Positions 37,843 through 49,100 of a DNA stretch of 64,000 bases are shown piece after piece. The notes under the pieces are model-generated. The model was not told where the DNA came from, ran no database searches, and saw nothing but the letters and a program-made list of their open reading frames with translations. The stretch comes from Poa pratensis. Its lineage: Eukaryota > Streptophyta > Magnoliopsida > Poales > Poaceae. The DNA lies in the NCBI GenBank assembly GCA_947311845.1, contig CAMZMU010000012.1:3055517-3119516 (forward strand), given 5' to 3'. A program made the translations under genes and the position numbers. Numbering within the stretch: position 1 is the stretch's first letter; the number at the start of each line of letters is the position of its first letter.

Positions 37843-39148
37843 GGCTGCGGCGAAGTGGCGTACTGAGATAGCAGAGAGATCGTGGGTTTCTAAGGAGTAG
37901 TGGGCGGCGGTGCCGCGGCGCCACTACGCCATAGCAGTTACTCCGCTCGCATCGAATTCCACGAAGATGGAACATGTCCACATTGCACACGGACACTGCC
38001 AATACTATGGGTAACGGAGTTCATACTTTCTCCGTTACCTATGTTGACGGGCCAGCCGCGGCCCAGGTCAGGTTTGTACGCACTGGCCGCGCGGAAAGCG
38101 CGATTCTCCGTCGCCTAACGCCTGCCGTTTCCATAGAGGGTATCCGATGTGTCGTTCTGTACTAGTGGGCACTGCCGACGCGACCACGGCCAGGAACCTC
38201 GGGCTCGACGGCAAGCAGGGGCTCCGACGCAGAGGCCCTCGAGCGCGACGGCGAGCAGGGGCTCCTCGGGCGCAATGGCGGCGCCTCGACGCGACGGCGA
38301 GCAGGTGCTCCATGGGCGCGGACGGCCGGCTCCTGGACGAGCCTTGCGGCGCCGCCGACGCCGACCGCGGCCGGGAACCTTCGGGTCGACGACGAGCAGG
38401 GACTCCGGGGAGCACGGGCACCTCGGGCTCGACGGCGAGCAGGTGCTCCTCGGGCACGACAGAGAGCAGGGGCTCCTCGGGCACGACGGTGGCGCCTTGA
38501 CGCGACGGAGAGCAGGTGCTCCATGGGCGCGGACGGCCGGCGAGGTTCTCCATGGGAGCTGCGCAAGAAGGGACGCGGGCGTCTGGTGGCAAGAGGGAAG
38601 AACAGGGGTATTATTCAGTTTTTTTAGAATTTTTTATTTTTTATTGGGCTGACATGTGGGTCCCGTTTAGTGACTGCGGGTGACAGCCTCCTGACAGGTA
38701 GGTCCCGACAGAACGGCTAACTGCCGTTTTCTCTCTCCGTCACCAAAATTGCCACGTCATCTGACATGTGGTCCCGCCATGTCAGATTCGCTGTCTAAAT
38801 CGCGTCACAAGGCGATTTGGATTTTCTGAAGAAAAAACTTGTGCCAAATGTTGTATGTAAATGAGATTGAAACCACAAGTTGTATCATTCAGTAAATTTT
38901 GCACGAAAACAGGTAGTATTGTGCTATTATCTCACGGGGGATAGGGTGGCGATTGGGCCCATGGGAGGAAGGAGGAGGCGGTAGGGAGGCCTCGCCGCCG
39001 CCGGCCGGCGCGGCGGCAGCGGCGAGGGGAGAGGCACCGAAGAGAGGTGGCGGCGCGCGAAACCCTAGCTCCCCCGAGTCGCCCACAGGAGGACGACGCG
39101 GGGGTCGGGGGGGATCAAGGATATTTTCAGGAGGATTATAACTATATT

Positions 39149-39319
39149 CACTTTGTAAGTTCAGTAACTTGCGTACTTACGGGTGGAGATAATAAGCGAT
39201 ATAGCCGAACAAGAAGAATGTGGTCGTGGGACACTGTTGTGTGTGTATAAGAGGTTTAATACCGAGTTGATTAATGATGCGATACAGCATACCTATCTCA
39301 GTCATTCAGAGTATACGCC
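39149..39319. other. Target DNA between retroposon and CACTA insertions
   Basis: Short unique-looking stretch; it continues at 60227 once the large CACTA element is removed. No gene recognised. Confidence 0.5.
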
Positions 39320-40334
39320 CATCACTACCGGAAATCACAAATTTGTCGTGCGGCAAAACGGCACGGCAAAGGCACTTCGGAACACGGCAAAGGCTTTGCC
39401 GTGCCAAATCGCACGGCAAACATCACACGGCCTAATACGTGTCGGTAAAGACACTTTGCCGTGTGCTTCTTCCAAAACAACACGGCAAACACTTTGCCGT
39501 GTGCCTTCCCAGAGCAGCACGGCATAATCCTGTCAGAATAGGTCCGAACCTGGTCAACCATCTACACCCTCTTTGCCGTGCTCCTTCCCTGCACAACACG
39601 ACACACTTTGAATCTTTGCCGTGATCTTTCGCAGAACATCACGGCAAAACTACAGCCTTTGCCGTGCGCCTTACACGAAGAAGCATGGCAAAACTCCAGT
39701 CTTTGCCGTGTGCTCTTAAACAGCAGGCACGGCACATCTTTTACTTTGCCGTGTGCCCTTCCGAACGCTTCACGGCAAAACGCCGTTGTCCAGGACGTTT
39801 GCCTCGACTCTTTGTCGTGCGCCACGATCAGATATACACGGCAAATTGTCCACATGGTCATCACCATGCTGCCAGATCTCACAGGTGCTCGCCACGTGTA
39901 AGGTTTGCCATGTGCATTTGCACGGCAAAGGCCTTTGCCGTGTGCGCACACACGGCAAAGTGACCATATGGCACCATTTTGTTCTGTTTTTTTTAAATTC
40001 CTGCATTTTACACAAAATAATTCACAGATAGCAATTGTCACACAAATATGACTAAACTCCACATAACATAGACATAGTTCAACACATAAGATCAACGAGA
40101 AACAAATAAGATCAAACTCCTCCATAAGATCAACATAGTTCTAACTCCAACAAAATAAGATCAAACTCCTCCACAACATAGTTCAAGCATGCTACATAGC
40201 ATAGACATAATCTCAAACACCACATAGGTATAATATGAACATAGCATCCACATGTACTCCACGACGATGGACAGATGGCGAAGATGGACGTCATTGTTGA
40301 TCCTCCTACAAGTTCATACAAAATCATGAGTTTT

Positions 40335-40615
40335 ACAACTAAAGTACCTAAGTGTCAATGGCATAAGCATAGTTCAACTAACTAAGTGGAAATGGCAAAT
40401 TTGACAACTAAAATATCTAAGTGTCAATGTCATGGGCATAGTTAAACTAACTAAGTGGAAATGACAAGTTTGACAACTAAAATAGCTAAGTGTCAATGTC
40501 ATGTGCATCATTAAACTAACAAAGTGGAAATGGCAAGTTTGACAACTAAAATACCTAAGTGTCAATGGCATAAGCATAGTTCAACTAACTAAGTGGAAAT
40601 GGCAAGTTTGATTGG
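40335..40615. repeat. 69-bp tandem repeat inside CACTA element 3
   Basis: Four copies with a period of exactly 69 bp, measured from AGTGTCAATG at 40351, 40420, 40489 and 40558. It lies just downstream (minus strand) of the TNP1-like last exon. Because 69 is divisible by three, the repeat creates a spurious repetitive reading frame. Confidence 0.88.
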
Positions 40616-40682
40616 CTATGTCGATCTAAGTGAGACATGAAGTAAGTTTTCGAACGAGAGTGGTAGCAAGTTGAAATGGTAA

Positions 40683-41723
40683 CTAACCTCTACTGGCCTT
40701 CCGGCGGCGGAGTAGGTCCTCAACATCATTGAGGAGGATCGTCCTACATGTTTGCAAAAAAATGATGAGTTCGACAACTAGGTGGAAATGGCATAGTCAT
40801 GGCATTAAAAGAAAGCTAACTAAAATTTGATGAGTTGAACTAACTAAAATTTGACAAGTTGAACTATTGGATAAAATTTGATAAGTTCAACTAACTAAAT
40901 TTTGACAAGTTGAACTAAAGTGGCAATGGCATGGCTAACTAAAGTGGCAATGGCATTTTGACAAGTCATGCGAGCATACCCACGGGAGCCTCCGGACAAC
41001 GTTAGGGTTGGAGACATGGGGCTGCCCCTCCGGATTGTCCTGGCCACCAAGCGGCGGCGCCATCGAGTGAGATCCACCCGCCGATCCTGGATTCACCTAC
41101 AACATGAAAAAAGTCTCGCATTACACAAGTAATTTAGTTACAACAATAAGATGGATAGAATGACAAGTTTGAGAACATACCCATGGGAACATCGGTGGAG
41201 GCGGTGGAGGGAACATTCCCATGGCAACAGCCCCGTCCCCAGGAGCAATGCGCTGCACCGTGCCAAACATCCACTCCATCATCTGCCTGTGGTGCTCCTG
41301 CTGCTGCCTGCAAAACTCCTGATGCTGCTCCTGCTGCTGCCGGATCTGCTCCTGCAGCTGCTCCAGCTGCTGCTCATAGAGCACCAGCTTCTGCCGGAGC
41401 TCGTCGACAGCTAGACTCGAAACTCGTGGGCGGGTCTCCACAGCAGGCGCACCAGGCGCCCTCCCACGGCGGACCTGGCGTAGGGACGGGACGGTGCGAG
41501 GGTCGATGGAGCCGTCACCTATCCACAAGCGGCCATTCGCCGCGCCTTGCCCCGCAAGCACGACAGCCTCGACGTCAAGTGGACTGGTGAGAGGGTCAGC
41601 TTCATCACCGTTGCGCTCCTTGAACTTCTCCGTGTACCCTTGCTCCGGAGCTCGGAGCTCTCGTTGATCCACATCGACCCTGTGAGAGGATCCGGCGTAT
41701 CCCTGGTACGCATCTTTGACCAA
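40683..41723 (-). pseudogene. TNP1-like (Transposase_24-type) gene, 3' exons
   Basis: Exon A (41181 to about 41723) encodes EKFKERNGDEADPLTSPLD, then ANGRLWIGDG, then a glutamine-rich coiled coil (ELRQKLVLYEQQLEQLQEQI...) and a proline tail. Likely exon B is 40980-41096 (acceptor before GTGAATCC, donor GTATGC) and terminal exon C is 40683-40743, ending TILLNDVEDLLRRRKASRG and a stop. The (H/N)GR(L/W)-IGDG motif followed by a coiled coil is typical of the DNA-binding accessory protein of grass CACTA elements, which binds subterminal repeats; assignment is by motif memory. The 5' part is missing, replaced by a LINE fragment and plastid DNA, so the gene is broken. Confidence 0.62.
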
Positions 41724-41849
41724 ACGGCGAAGGCGAGGGGTCTACGCCGGTCTTCAATTTCTGCAAAGTGAGCACACTCAAACGGCGAACGGAGAATTAC
41801 ACACTAGTGCATATAATATATGGAATCATCTCTATAAGAATCTCTATAA

Positions 41850-42133
41850 GCCACCAAGCAATTTTCACCGAGTGCAGTTTGAGTCGGACTGCAAGACTCT
41901 GGTCACCGCTCTACGGACAAAGGAGCATGACCTTGCTCATGTGGGGGTCCTGTTAAAGGAAGCCCGAAGTGGATGCATCAGCTCATTTGAATCTTTCGAG
42001 TTCATTTTTACTCCTAGGAGCTGTAACAAAGTGGCACACAGCCTTGCCCAGCATGGCCTGCGCGCGGATGTTGAATGTGCTGGCTGTGCACTCTGGTTAA
42101 TGGTAGTTTTCCTTTTCCTTGTCAAAAAAAAAA
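41850..42133 (+). pseudogene. 5'-truncated LINE, RNase H end and poly(A)
   Basis: The frame reads VQFESDCKTLVTAL, then VAHSLAQHGLR, the pattern of the plant LINE-type RNase H C-terminus. A stretch typical of LINE 3' UTR (GTTTTCCTTTTCCTTGTC) and a run of 12 A at about 42123-42133 follow. The 5' boundary is uncertain (41730-41850). No target duplication was found. Confidence 0.6.
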
Positions 42134-42334
42134 AAGTTGCAGGGAAGAAACGGCCGAACCTTGGTCGAAGGAGGAGCCGCCGGCCGTCGTCGTTGTCACC
42201 GCCGGCCGAACCAGAATGCAGAAGCGCGGCGCCCCCAAGCTCCTCACCGGCGCGGCGCCGCCAAAGCTCCTCACCGGCGCGTTCTTCGTCCACAAGCTCG
42301 CACTTCACGGGAAATTCGTCTCGGGAGGGGAGGT

Positions 42335-42430
42335 TTCTTTTCCCTGGCGCAGCTGGGCCATCCTGGACTTGAACCAGAGACCTCGCCCGTGAAGTAAATC
42401 ATCGCCCTACGATCCAACCAATTGGGAGAG
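42335..42430 (-). other. trnI-GAU: Plastid DNA insertion (NUPT): trnI-GAU intron end, 3' exon and spacer
   Basis: On the minus strand 42389-42430 matches the last bases of the chloroplast trnI-GAU group II intron (CTCTCCCAATTGGTTGGA..., ending TTTACTTCAC). Bases 42354-42388 are the 35-nt 3' exon, including the T-arm TGGTTCAAGTCCA and acceptor ATGGCCCA. The next roughly 20 bases match the trnI-trnA spacer. Only about two differences from the plastid sequence as I remember it. It is a nuclear fragment of the rRNA operon spacer and cannot make a tRNA alone. Confidence 0.78.
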
Positions 42431-42780
42431 CATGCTTGCCTGCTCGCCGAGCTCGGCGGCCCGCTGGGTGGCCTGGACGCGCTCGCGGCCGAGCTTGCGC
42501 TTCTAGGCATCACCGGAGCGAGTTCGGGTGGAGGCGAGTTCGGGTGGAGCGCGGCGCCTGGCGCGTTCTTGGTCAACAGCTCATCACTGGAGCGAGTTCG
42601 GGTGGAGGCGGCGGTGGGGCCAAGGGCTGGTGGCGGCGCTGGTGACGGCGGCGAGGGTGGGTGGAGGCGCTGGGGACGGCGGCGAGGGTGGGTGGCGGCG
42701 CTGGGGACGGCGGCGAAGCTGGGAGAAGTCGATTTGGGGAAAGTGAGGTCGCGGTCGATTTGGGAAAGTCGGACCGTGTC
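42431..42780. repeat. GC-rich tandem-repeat tract in CACTA element 3
   Basis: Repeats of GGAGCGAGTTCGGGTGGAGG and of a GCTGGGGACGGCGGCGAGGG-type unit (about 30 bp, three copies). Possibly 5' leader sequence of the CACTA gene; no protein recognised. Confidence 0.45.
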
Positions 42781-43130
42781 CTAACCTACCATCTTTGCCG
42801 TGCGTGGGCCCGAAAGAATACGGCAAATAAAATCCACTCTTTGCCGTGTACCACTACAAGAAATATGCTATCCTATGACCCTCAATATTGGTCACTGAAT
42901 GGTCATATATTTTAATTTGTGACCTTTTTGTGACCAAAAACACTTGGTCACGTTATGAGCGTCACTAACGATCCAATATGACCTTTTTTTTGGATTGGTC
43001 ATAGACCACTATGACCAAATTAAAAGGTCACGGATTTTATGACCAATTTTTTGGTCACTGGCAATCTGGCCACGCCACGTCAAATCCAATGTGGCAGATT
43101 TGTGACCAAATGAAATGGTCGTAGACAAGA

Positions 43131-46100
43131 ATCAGCCCAGTCCAGTTTGATCATCTAAATGGGCCAAGCCCAATAATTCAGCCATTTAATATTTTTTTCC
43201 TGTGAATATTAGACAAAAACTTGGGCTGAGCCCAGTAATTTGGCCTTCTTATTTTATGGGCCGTAGCCATTTTGCGGTCCATTTAATTTCCATTTTCGGA
43301 TTTTTAGATAAATGCAGATAGGTGGGTCCCAATTGTCAAAATCTGTTGTACTGTGGGTCCCAACTGTCAGAATCTGTTGTACTGTGGGCCCCAATCATCA
43401 GGATAATATTTCACAGATTGTTAAAAACCAATAAATCAATCAGAAAGAAGAAAATACATGAAAATTTTCAAATAACAGCAAAACTTTGTTCATTACAATA
43501 TTCCACACAATCAATATATAACCATACAACATCTTCAAATAACAGCCAAGCTCAGCAAGTATAAAAAGCTAGCTACTGCTTCCTCTGACTTCTCGAGTCT
43601 GTAGCTCTTGTAAAACTGTGATATCCTCAAAATGCCTCTTCCTCTTCCTCATGCACCATCAGCATCCCATCTCCAACACCTTTGCGCATTTGACCTGCAA
43701 AACGGCCCATCCATTCACATATTAAGGACTGAGTTCAGACTTCTAAGAACTTTGCAGAGCATACAAGACTACTTTGTTGACTATCAAAGTATAATACAAG
43801 AATAAGAGACTATCAAAGTACATAAATGTTATCACATAATTATATAGCTAACAGATCACACACTCATACAGGGTTATCTTCTCACATTAGATAAGCAAGG
43901 ACATATTGCACACTATGAACTCATTTGACACTTGCAACAGCTTAAAATGTAAACCAACAGCTAAATATAAGATGTTAAGATGAAATGTAGCTCGTTACTT
44001 TAGCAAGAGTGCTCCCAGCCAGAACATCAGATAGTGATTGAACGACATGCAATCAGAACATCTTACTACATGAAACAAGTCGAGATAACTCAAGAGACTC
44101 GTGAGTGTGATGTTACCTTTGGTAGGCACAGTTTGGCAAGTACGTGTTCCCACGGATTAGCAAGTCTGCAATTGAAGCACACAAACCTTAAGTCAGCCAG
44201 GCAAAGGATCTACACTTTAAGCGTATTGTGTATAAATAAATATAATGCACTATACGCCACCAAGTGTGCCCGAACAGCAAACAGTTTTCTAATACTGCTA
44301 TAGTGTGCACAGTTACTATAGCTGATGACTCAGTAGCTGTTATGACAAATCTATCCAGTGTGCACAGTTACTTATATACAGAACAAGGAATTTCAATTAT
44401 ATACTTCAAGCACCAAATAATAAAGTACCGCAAAGAAGCAATGGAGCAGAGAGCGGGGACGCAGAGGGGCGCGCCGAGGACAAACTCTTCGGGTGCGCTC
44501 CAGTCACCTTCCTCCTCTCATCTACTGATCACCGTAAAATCAAGTGTTTTATCAAGGGTCCTCTCCATCCTCTTGAATCCATGGTTGGTCTGTGTTCTAA
44601 ATACTAGTCACCTTCCTCCTCTCATCTACTGATCACCTGGAGATTTTTTGTGAAGCTCCAAATACTAGTAATTCATACAAATCACAGCAGATCAACAAAG
44701 CATTATTGTTATCTACAAACTCAATGACAAGTTACTGAATGTCACTTTACTATAAAATAACAATACATGTAGTTCAATTGTTGCCCATACAGTTTACAAG
44801 CGCAAGTGCATAGGCCAAGCAACAGTATAAACAGATAGAAAGCATTTTAGATAGACGAGTAAAGCATTATGGATCCTTTGGGTCTGCGAGAACAAAGGTT
44901 GGGGGTCAGTAAGCATAATACTATAGAAATAAATAAGCACTAGAAAAACTCATGATGCAATCATAATTATTGCAGTGACATATTGCAGTGAAATCAAAGC
45001 ACCACTACTCTTGTAGATTACAAATAATATGAGCAAAGCAAACCCAAGTATTATTGCAAAATCTAATGATTTATAGCTAGCATCAATAAGCTAAGATCAA
45101 ATGTCGTAATAATATGTTCTAATCATTTTCTTTCTTGCTGCAACCTAAAGAACATCACCACACATATTATATCATCCATCAGAAATAGCAAGATTTGTGC
45201 ATAAATCCAAGCTTTAATACAAAATGAGCAGTTGCAATTCTAGCACCGAGCCAATACAGGATGTTCAACTACAAATCAAGATGTGGGTGCACACATGGAA
45301 CTGACAAGAAGCAAAGGCAGCAGATCGAGGACATGGAGTCTCACCTGCAGCCGCCGAAGAGGGGGAGACCTCACAGGAACGGCGACATAGGTGGAGGCGA
45401 AGGTCGGCGGGGAGCCGGAGCCAACCACGCCGGCGCACAAGCCGCCGTCCCCTCCTGGCAGCGTGTGGCAGAGGACGAGATGCACAGACCTCCGTGGCTT
45501 GTGTCGGCGCTGTCGCGTCGTGGGGGCCGGCGCCCTGTCGCCATCGCAAACCCTAGGCGATGAAGGCGACGCGGTCCAGCGAGCTCGACGGCGCACCGCG
45601 CATCGTGCGATGCACGCGCGTGCCGGCAGTAAGCCAGCCGCGACGCCGTGGTCGTCGCCGGTGGGGAGCAGATGGCGGAGGGGTCGCGCGTGTGCCCGCA
45701 GGAATCGGGGCACGGTCTGGCTCGAGAGAGGATGCATGATGAGGCTGCGTAGTCTGGCTCGTGAGAGGAGGCACGCGGGTGGAGGTGAGGGACTGAGGCG
45801 GCGTGGTCTGGCTCGGGAGAGGCGGCGTGGTCCGACGGGCGGCGCAGGTGGTAGGGTTAGGGTTAGGGTTCGGGGTTGCGGTGCAGGTGGTAGAGAAGGC
45901 AAGGTTGAATGGATATAAGTAAGGAGGGGGTTTGGGGTAGTTGGGCTACGGGTGGGCTTTGGTGGCCGGCTGTGGATGGCCGTGGGGCGGCCCAGTTCGG
46001 TTGCATCCCTTTTTTTGTTGAAACATTTTTCTTATTTTGTTTATTGCAATTTCCAATAGATCTTTGAAAGTGGTGATAATTGATCCTTCATGACACCAAA

Positions 46101-46179
46101 TCGTCAAATCAAAAGCTAAGGATTGAGTTAAATAAGTTAAGGCAAATAAAATATTCGAATGACACCAATATAAACAGTC
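43131..46179 (-). other. Interior of CACTA element 4 left of the satellite
   Basis: This looks like a degraded minus-strand transcription unit. A GC-rich exon-like block lies at about 45260-45900 below a TATA-like CTTATATCC near 45912-45920, with AT-rich intron-like DNA at 43.7-45.2 kb. A possible terminal exon at 43627-43694 ends in an acidic tail and a stop. No known domain was recognised, and the arginine/proline-rich frames may be compositional. Confidence 0.3.
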
Positions 46180-49100
46180 ATGTCCACCGTTTTGACCGTA
46201 TATTGAAATCGGCATATGAAATTCAAAAAAAAAAAAAAAAAAGGAAAACCTTCACGTTGTGTCATTATATGTGTCATAGTATCCATAATAAATAATAAAC
46301 TTAGAATACGTCAATTTTCTTGGAAAAGTGTTCTCAGAAATGAGCTATCATCTATGAAGATTCATGGCTTTCGGGCCAAATGACGAATGTTATGGCCACA
46401 TTCACGGCATAGTTTGTTCAAATATGCCCATATTGGGCACAAACGTGTATCTTGGAACCGTGAACAATGTTGCCGAAGAAAGTTTTTATTTTCCTTTCAC
46501 AAAAAAATCATTTTTTAATTTCTGAGTGCAAAAAATGGGTTATTTTGTGAAGCAACTAACGAAAATATGTGGTAAGATAGGAGAAATAAATTTTCTAAAA
46601 TTACTATACCACATAATATGTACAATTAACCAAATGGTTGCGTGTTAAACGGTTTCTATCTACCTCTCGTAAAAAAGACAAATTCCTGCCGATTCAGTTG
46701 GAAGGGGCTAAAATTTGAACTGCAACTGCCTCATGGTTTTCTTATGATTTTTAAAAAAAATCATATTTAGGTACACAAGTACCTATTTCATCATAGATAC
46801 AACAAAATTTTCCCAAGATTCAACCCTAGGTACGAACGGTCATGTCCGCCGTTTTGACCGTATATTGAAATCGGCATACGAAATTCAAAAAAAATCAAAT
46901 AAATGGAAAACCTTCACGTGGAGTCATGATATGTGACCTAGTTAGCACAAAAAAATATAAACTTGGAATACGTCAATTTTCTTGGAAAAGTGTTCTCAGA
47001 AATGAGCTATCATCTATGAAGATTCATGGCTTTCGGGCCAAATGACGAATGTTATGGCCACATTCACGGCATAGTTTGTTCAAATATGCCCATATTGGGC
47101 ACAAACGTGTATCTTGGAACCGTGAACAATGTTGCCGAAAAAGTTTTTATTTTCCTTTCACAAAAAAATCATTTTTTATTTCTGAGTGCAAAAAATGGGT
47201 TATTTTGTGAAGCAACTACCGAAAATATGTGGTAAGATAGGAGAAATAAATTTTCTAAAAATACTATACCACATAATATGTACAATTAACCAAATGGTTG
47301 CGTGTTAAACGGTTTCTATCTACCTCTCGTAAAAAAGACAAATTCCTGCCGATTCAGTCGGAAGGGGCTAAAATTTGAACTGCAACTGCCTCATGGTTTT
47401 CTTATGATTTTTAAAAAAAATCATATTTAGGTACACAAGTACCTATTTCATCATAGATACAACAAAATTTTCCCAAGATTCAACACCTAGGTACGAACGG
47501 TCATGTCCGCCGTTTTGACCGTATATTGAAATCGGCATACGAAATTCAAAAAAAATCAAATAAATGGAAAACCTTCACGTGGAGTCATGATATGTGACCT
47601 AGTTAGCACAAAAAAATATAAACTTGGAATACGTCAATTTTCTTGGAAAAGTGTTCTCAGAAATGAGCTATCATCTATGAAGATTCATGGCTTTCGGGCC
47701 AAATGACGAATGTTATGGCCACATTCACGGCATAGTTTGTTCAAATATGCCCATATTGGGCACAAACGTGTATCTTGGAACCGTGAACAATGTTGCCGAA
47801 GAAAGTTTTTATTTTCCTTTCACAAAAAAATCATTTTTTAATTTCTGAGTGCAAAAAATGGGTTATTTTGTGAAGCAACAACCGAAAATATGTGGTAAGA
47901 TAGGAGAAATAGATTTTCTAAAAATACTATACCACATAATATGTACAATTAACCAAATGGTTGCGTGTTAAACGGTTTCTATCTACCTCTCGTAAAAAAG
48001 ACAAATTCCTGCCGATTCAGCTGGAAGGGGCTAAAATTTGAACTGCAACTGCCTCATGGTTTTCTTATGATTTTTTAAAAAAAATCATATTTAGGTGCAC
48101 AAGTACCTATTTCATCATAGATACAACAAAATTTTCCCAAGATTCAACACCTAGGTACGAACGGTCATGTCCGCCGTTTTGACCGTATATTGAAATCGGC
48201 ATACGAAATTCAAAAAAAATCAAATAAATGGAAAACCTTCACGTGGAGTCATGATATGTGACCAAGTTAGCACAAAAAAATATAAACTTGGAATACGTCA
48301 ATTTTCTTGGAAAAGTGTTCTCAGAAATGAGCTATCGTCTATGAAGATTCATGGCTTTCGGGCCAAATGACGAATGTTATGGCCACATTCACGGCATAGT
48401 TTGTTCAAATATGCCCATATTGGGCACAAACGTGTATCTTGGAACCGTGAACAATGTTGCCGAAGAAAGTTTTTATTTTCCTTTCACAAAAAAATCATTT
48501 TTTAATTTCTGAGTGCAAAAAATGGGTTATTTTGTGAAGCAACTACCGAAAATATGTGGTAAGATAGGAGAAATAGATTTTCTAAAAATACTATACCACA
48601 TAATATGTACAATTAACCAAATGGTTGCGTGTTAAACGGTTTCTATCTACCTCTCGTAAAAAAGACAAATTCCTGCCGATTCAGCTGGAAGGGGCTAAAA
48701 TTTGAACTGCAACTGCCTCATGGTTTTCTTATGATTTTAAAAAAAAATCATATTTAGGTACACAAGTACCTATTTCATCATAGATACAACAAAATTTTCC
48801 CAAGATTCAACACCTAGGTACGAACGGTCATGTCCGCCGTTTTGACCGTATATTGAAATCGGCATACGAAATTCAAAAAAAATCAAATAAATGGAAAACC
48901 TTCACGTGGAGTCATGATATGTGCCCTAGTTAGCACAAAAAAATATAAACTTGGAATACGTCAATTTTCTTGGAAAAGTGTTCTCAGAAATGAGCTATCA
49001 TCTATGAAGATTCATGGCTTTCGGGCCAAATGACGAATGTTATGGCCACATTCACGGCATAGTTTGTTCAAATATGCCCATATTGAGCACAAACGTGTAT

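Larger units (their letters stand above)
35568..38167. mobile_element. Non-autonomous CACTA element 1 (2.6 kb)
   Basis: It starts CACTAGTACAGAACGACACA and ends with the exact inverse, flanked by a 3-bp duplication GGC (35565-35567 and 38168-38170). Subterminal repeats of the ATCGG(A/T)AACGG type occur at both ends. No transposase is present. The interior carries a GC-rich minisatellite and a captured protein module. It shares ends and parts of its interior with the element at 55061-57988. Confidence 0.92.
35158..38933. mobile_element. Mutator-like element with ~245-bp TIRs
   Basis: The left end (35158 to about 35407) and the inverted right end (about 38687-38933) match at roughly nine in ten positions, starting GAGATAATAGCACAATAC. 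The flanks read ACGGGGAT on the left and ACGGGGGAT on the right, compatible with a 9-bp duplication with one base slipped. Long TIRs plus a 9-bp duplication indicate Mutator. No MURA transposase is seen. The interior is GC-rich (around 35470-35567 and 38168-38600), with direct repeats of a CGACGGCGAGCAGG-type motif, perhaps a captured gene piece, and it hosts a CACTA element. Confidence 0.82.
33962..39135 (-). mobile_element. Non-LTR retroposon (about 1.4 kb net), interrupted by a Mutator-like element
   Basis: An exact 13-bp direct repeat, TTATAACTATATT (33949-33961 and 39136-39148), flanks GC-rich sequence that is continuous on both sides of the nested element at 35158-38933. The minus strand opens with promoter or 5'-UTR-like sequence (CTAGGGTTTCGCGCG near 39055-39070). 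No reverse transcriptase is present. The glycine/arginine/tryptophan-rich frames are composition artefacts. A variable long duplication points to LINE-machinery insertion. Confidence 0.72.

Noticed and set aside
42335..42430. Nuclear tRNA gene
   Set aside because: Only the 3' exon and intron end of plastid trnI-GAU are present; the 5' exon is absent.
45846..45873. Three TTAGGG-like repeats, possible interstitial telomere
   Set aside because: The plant telomere unit is TTTAGGG, and three TAGGGT copies are common in plant leaders (telo-box type).
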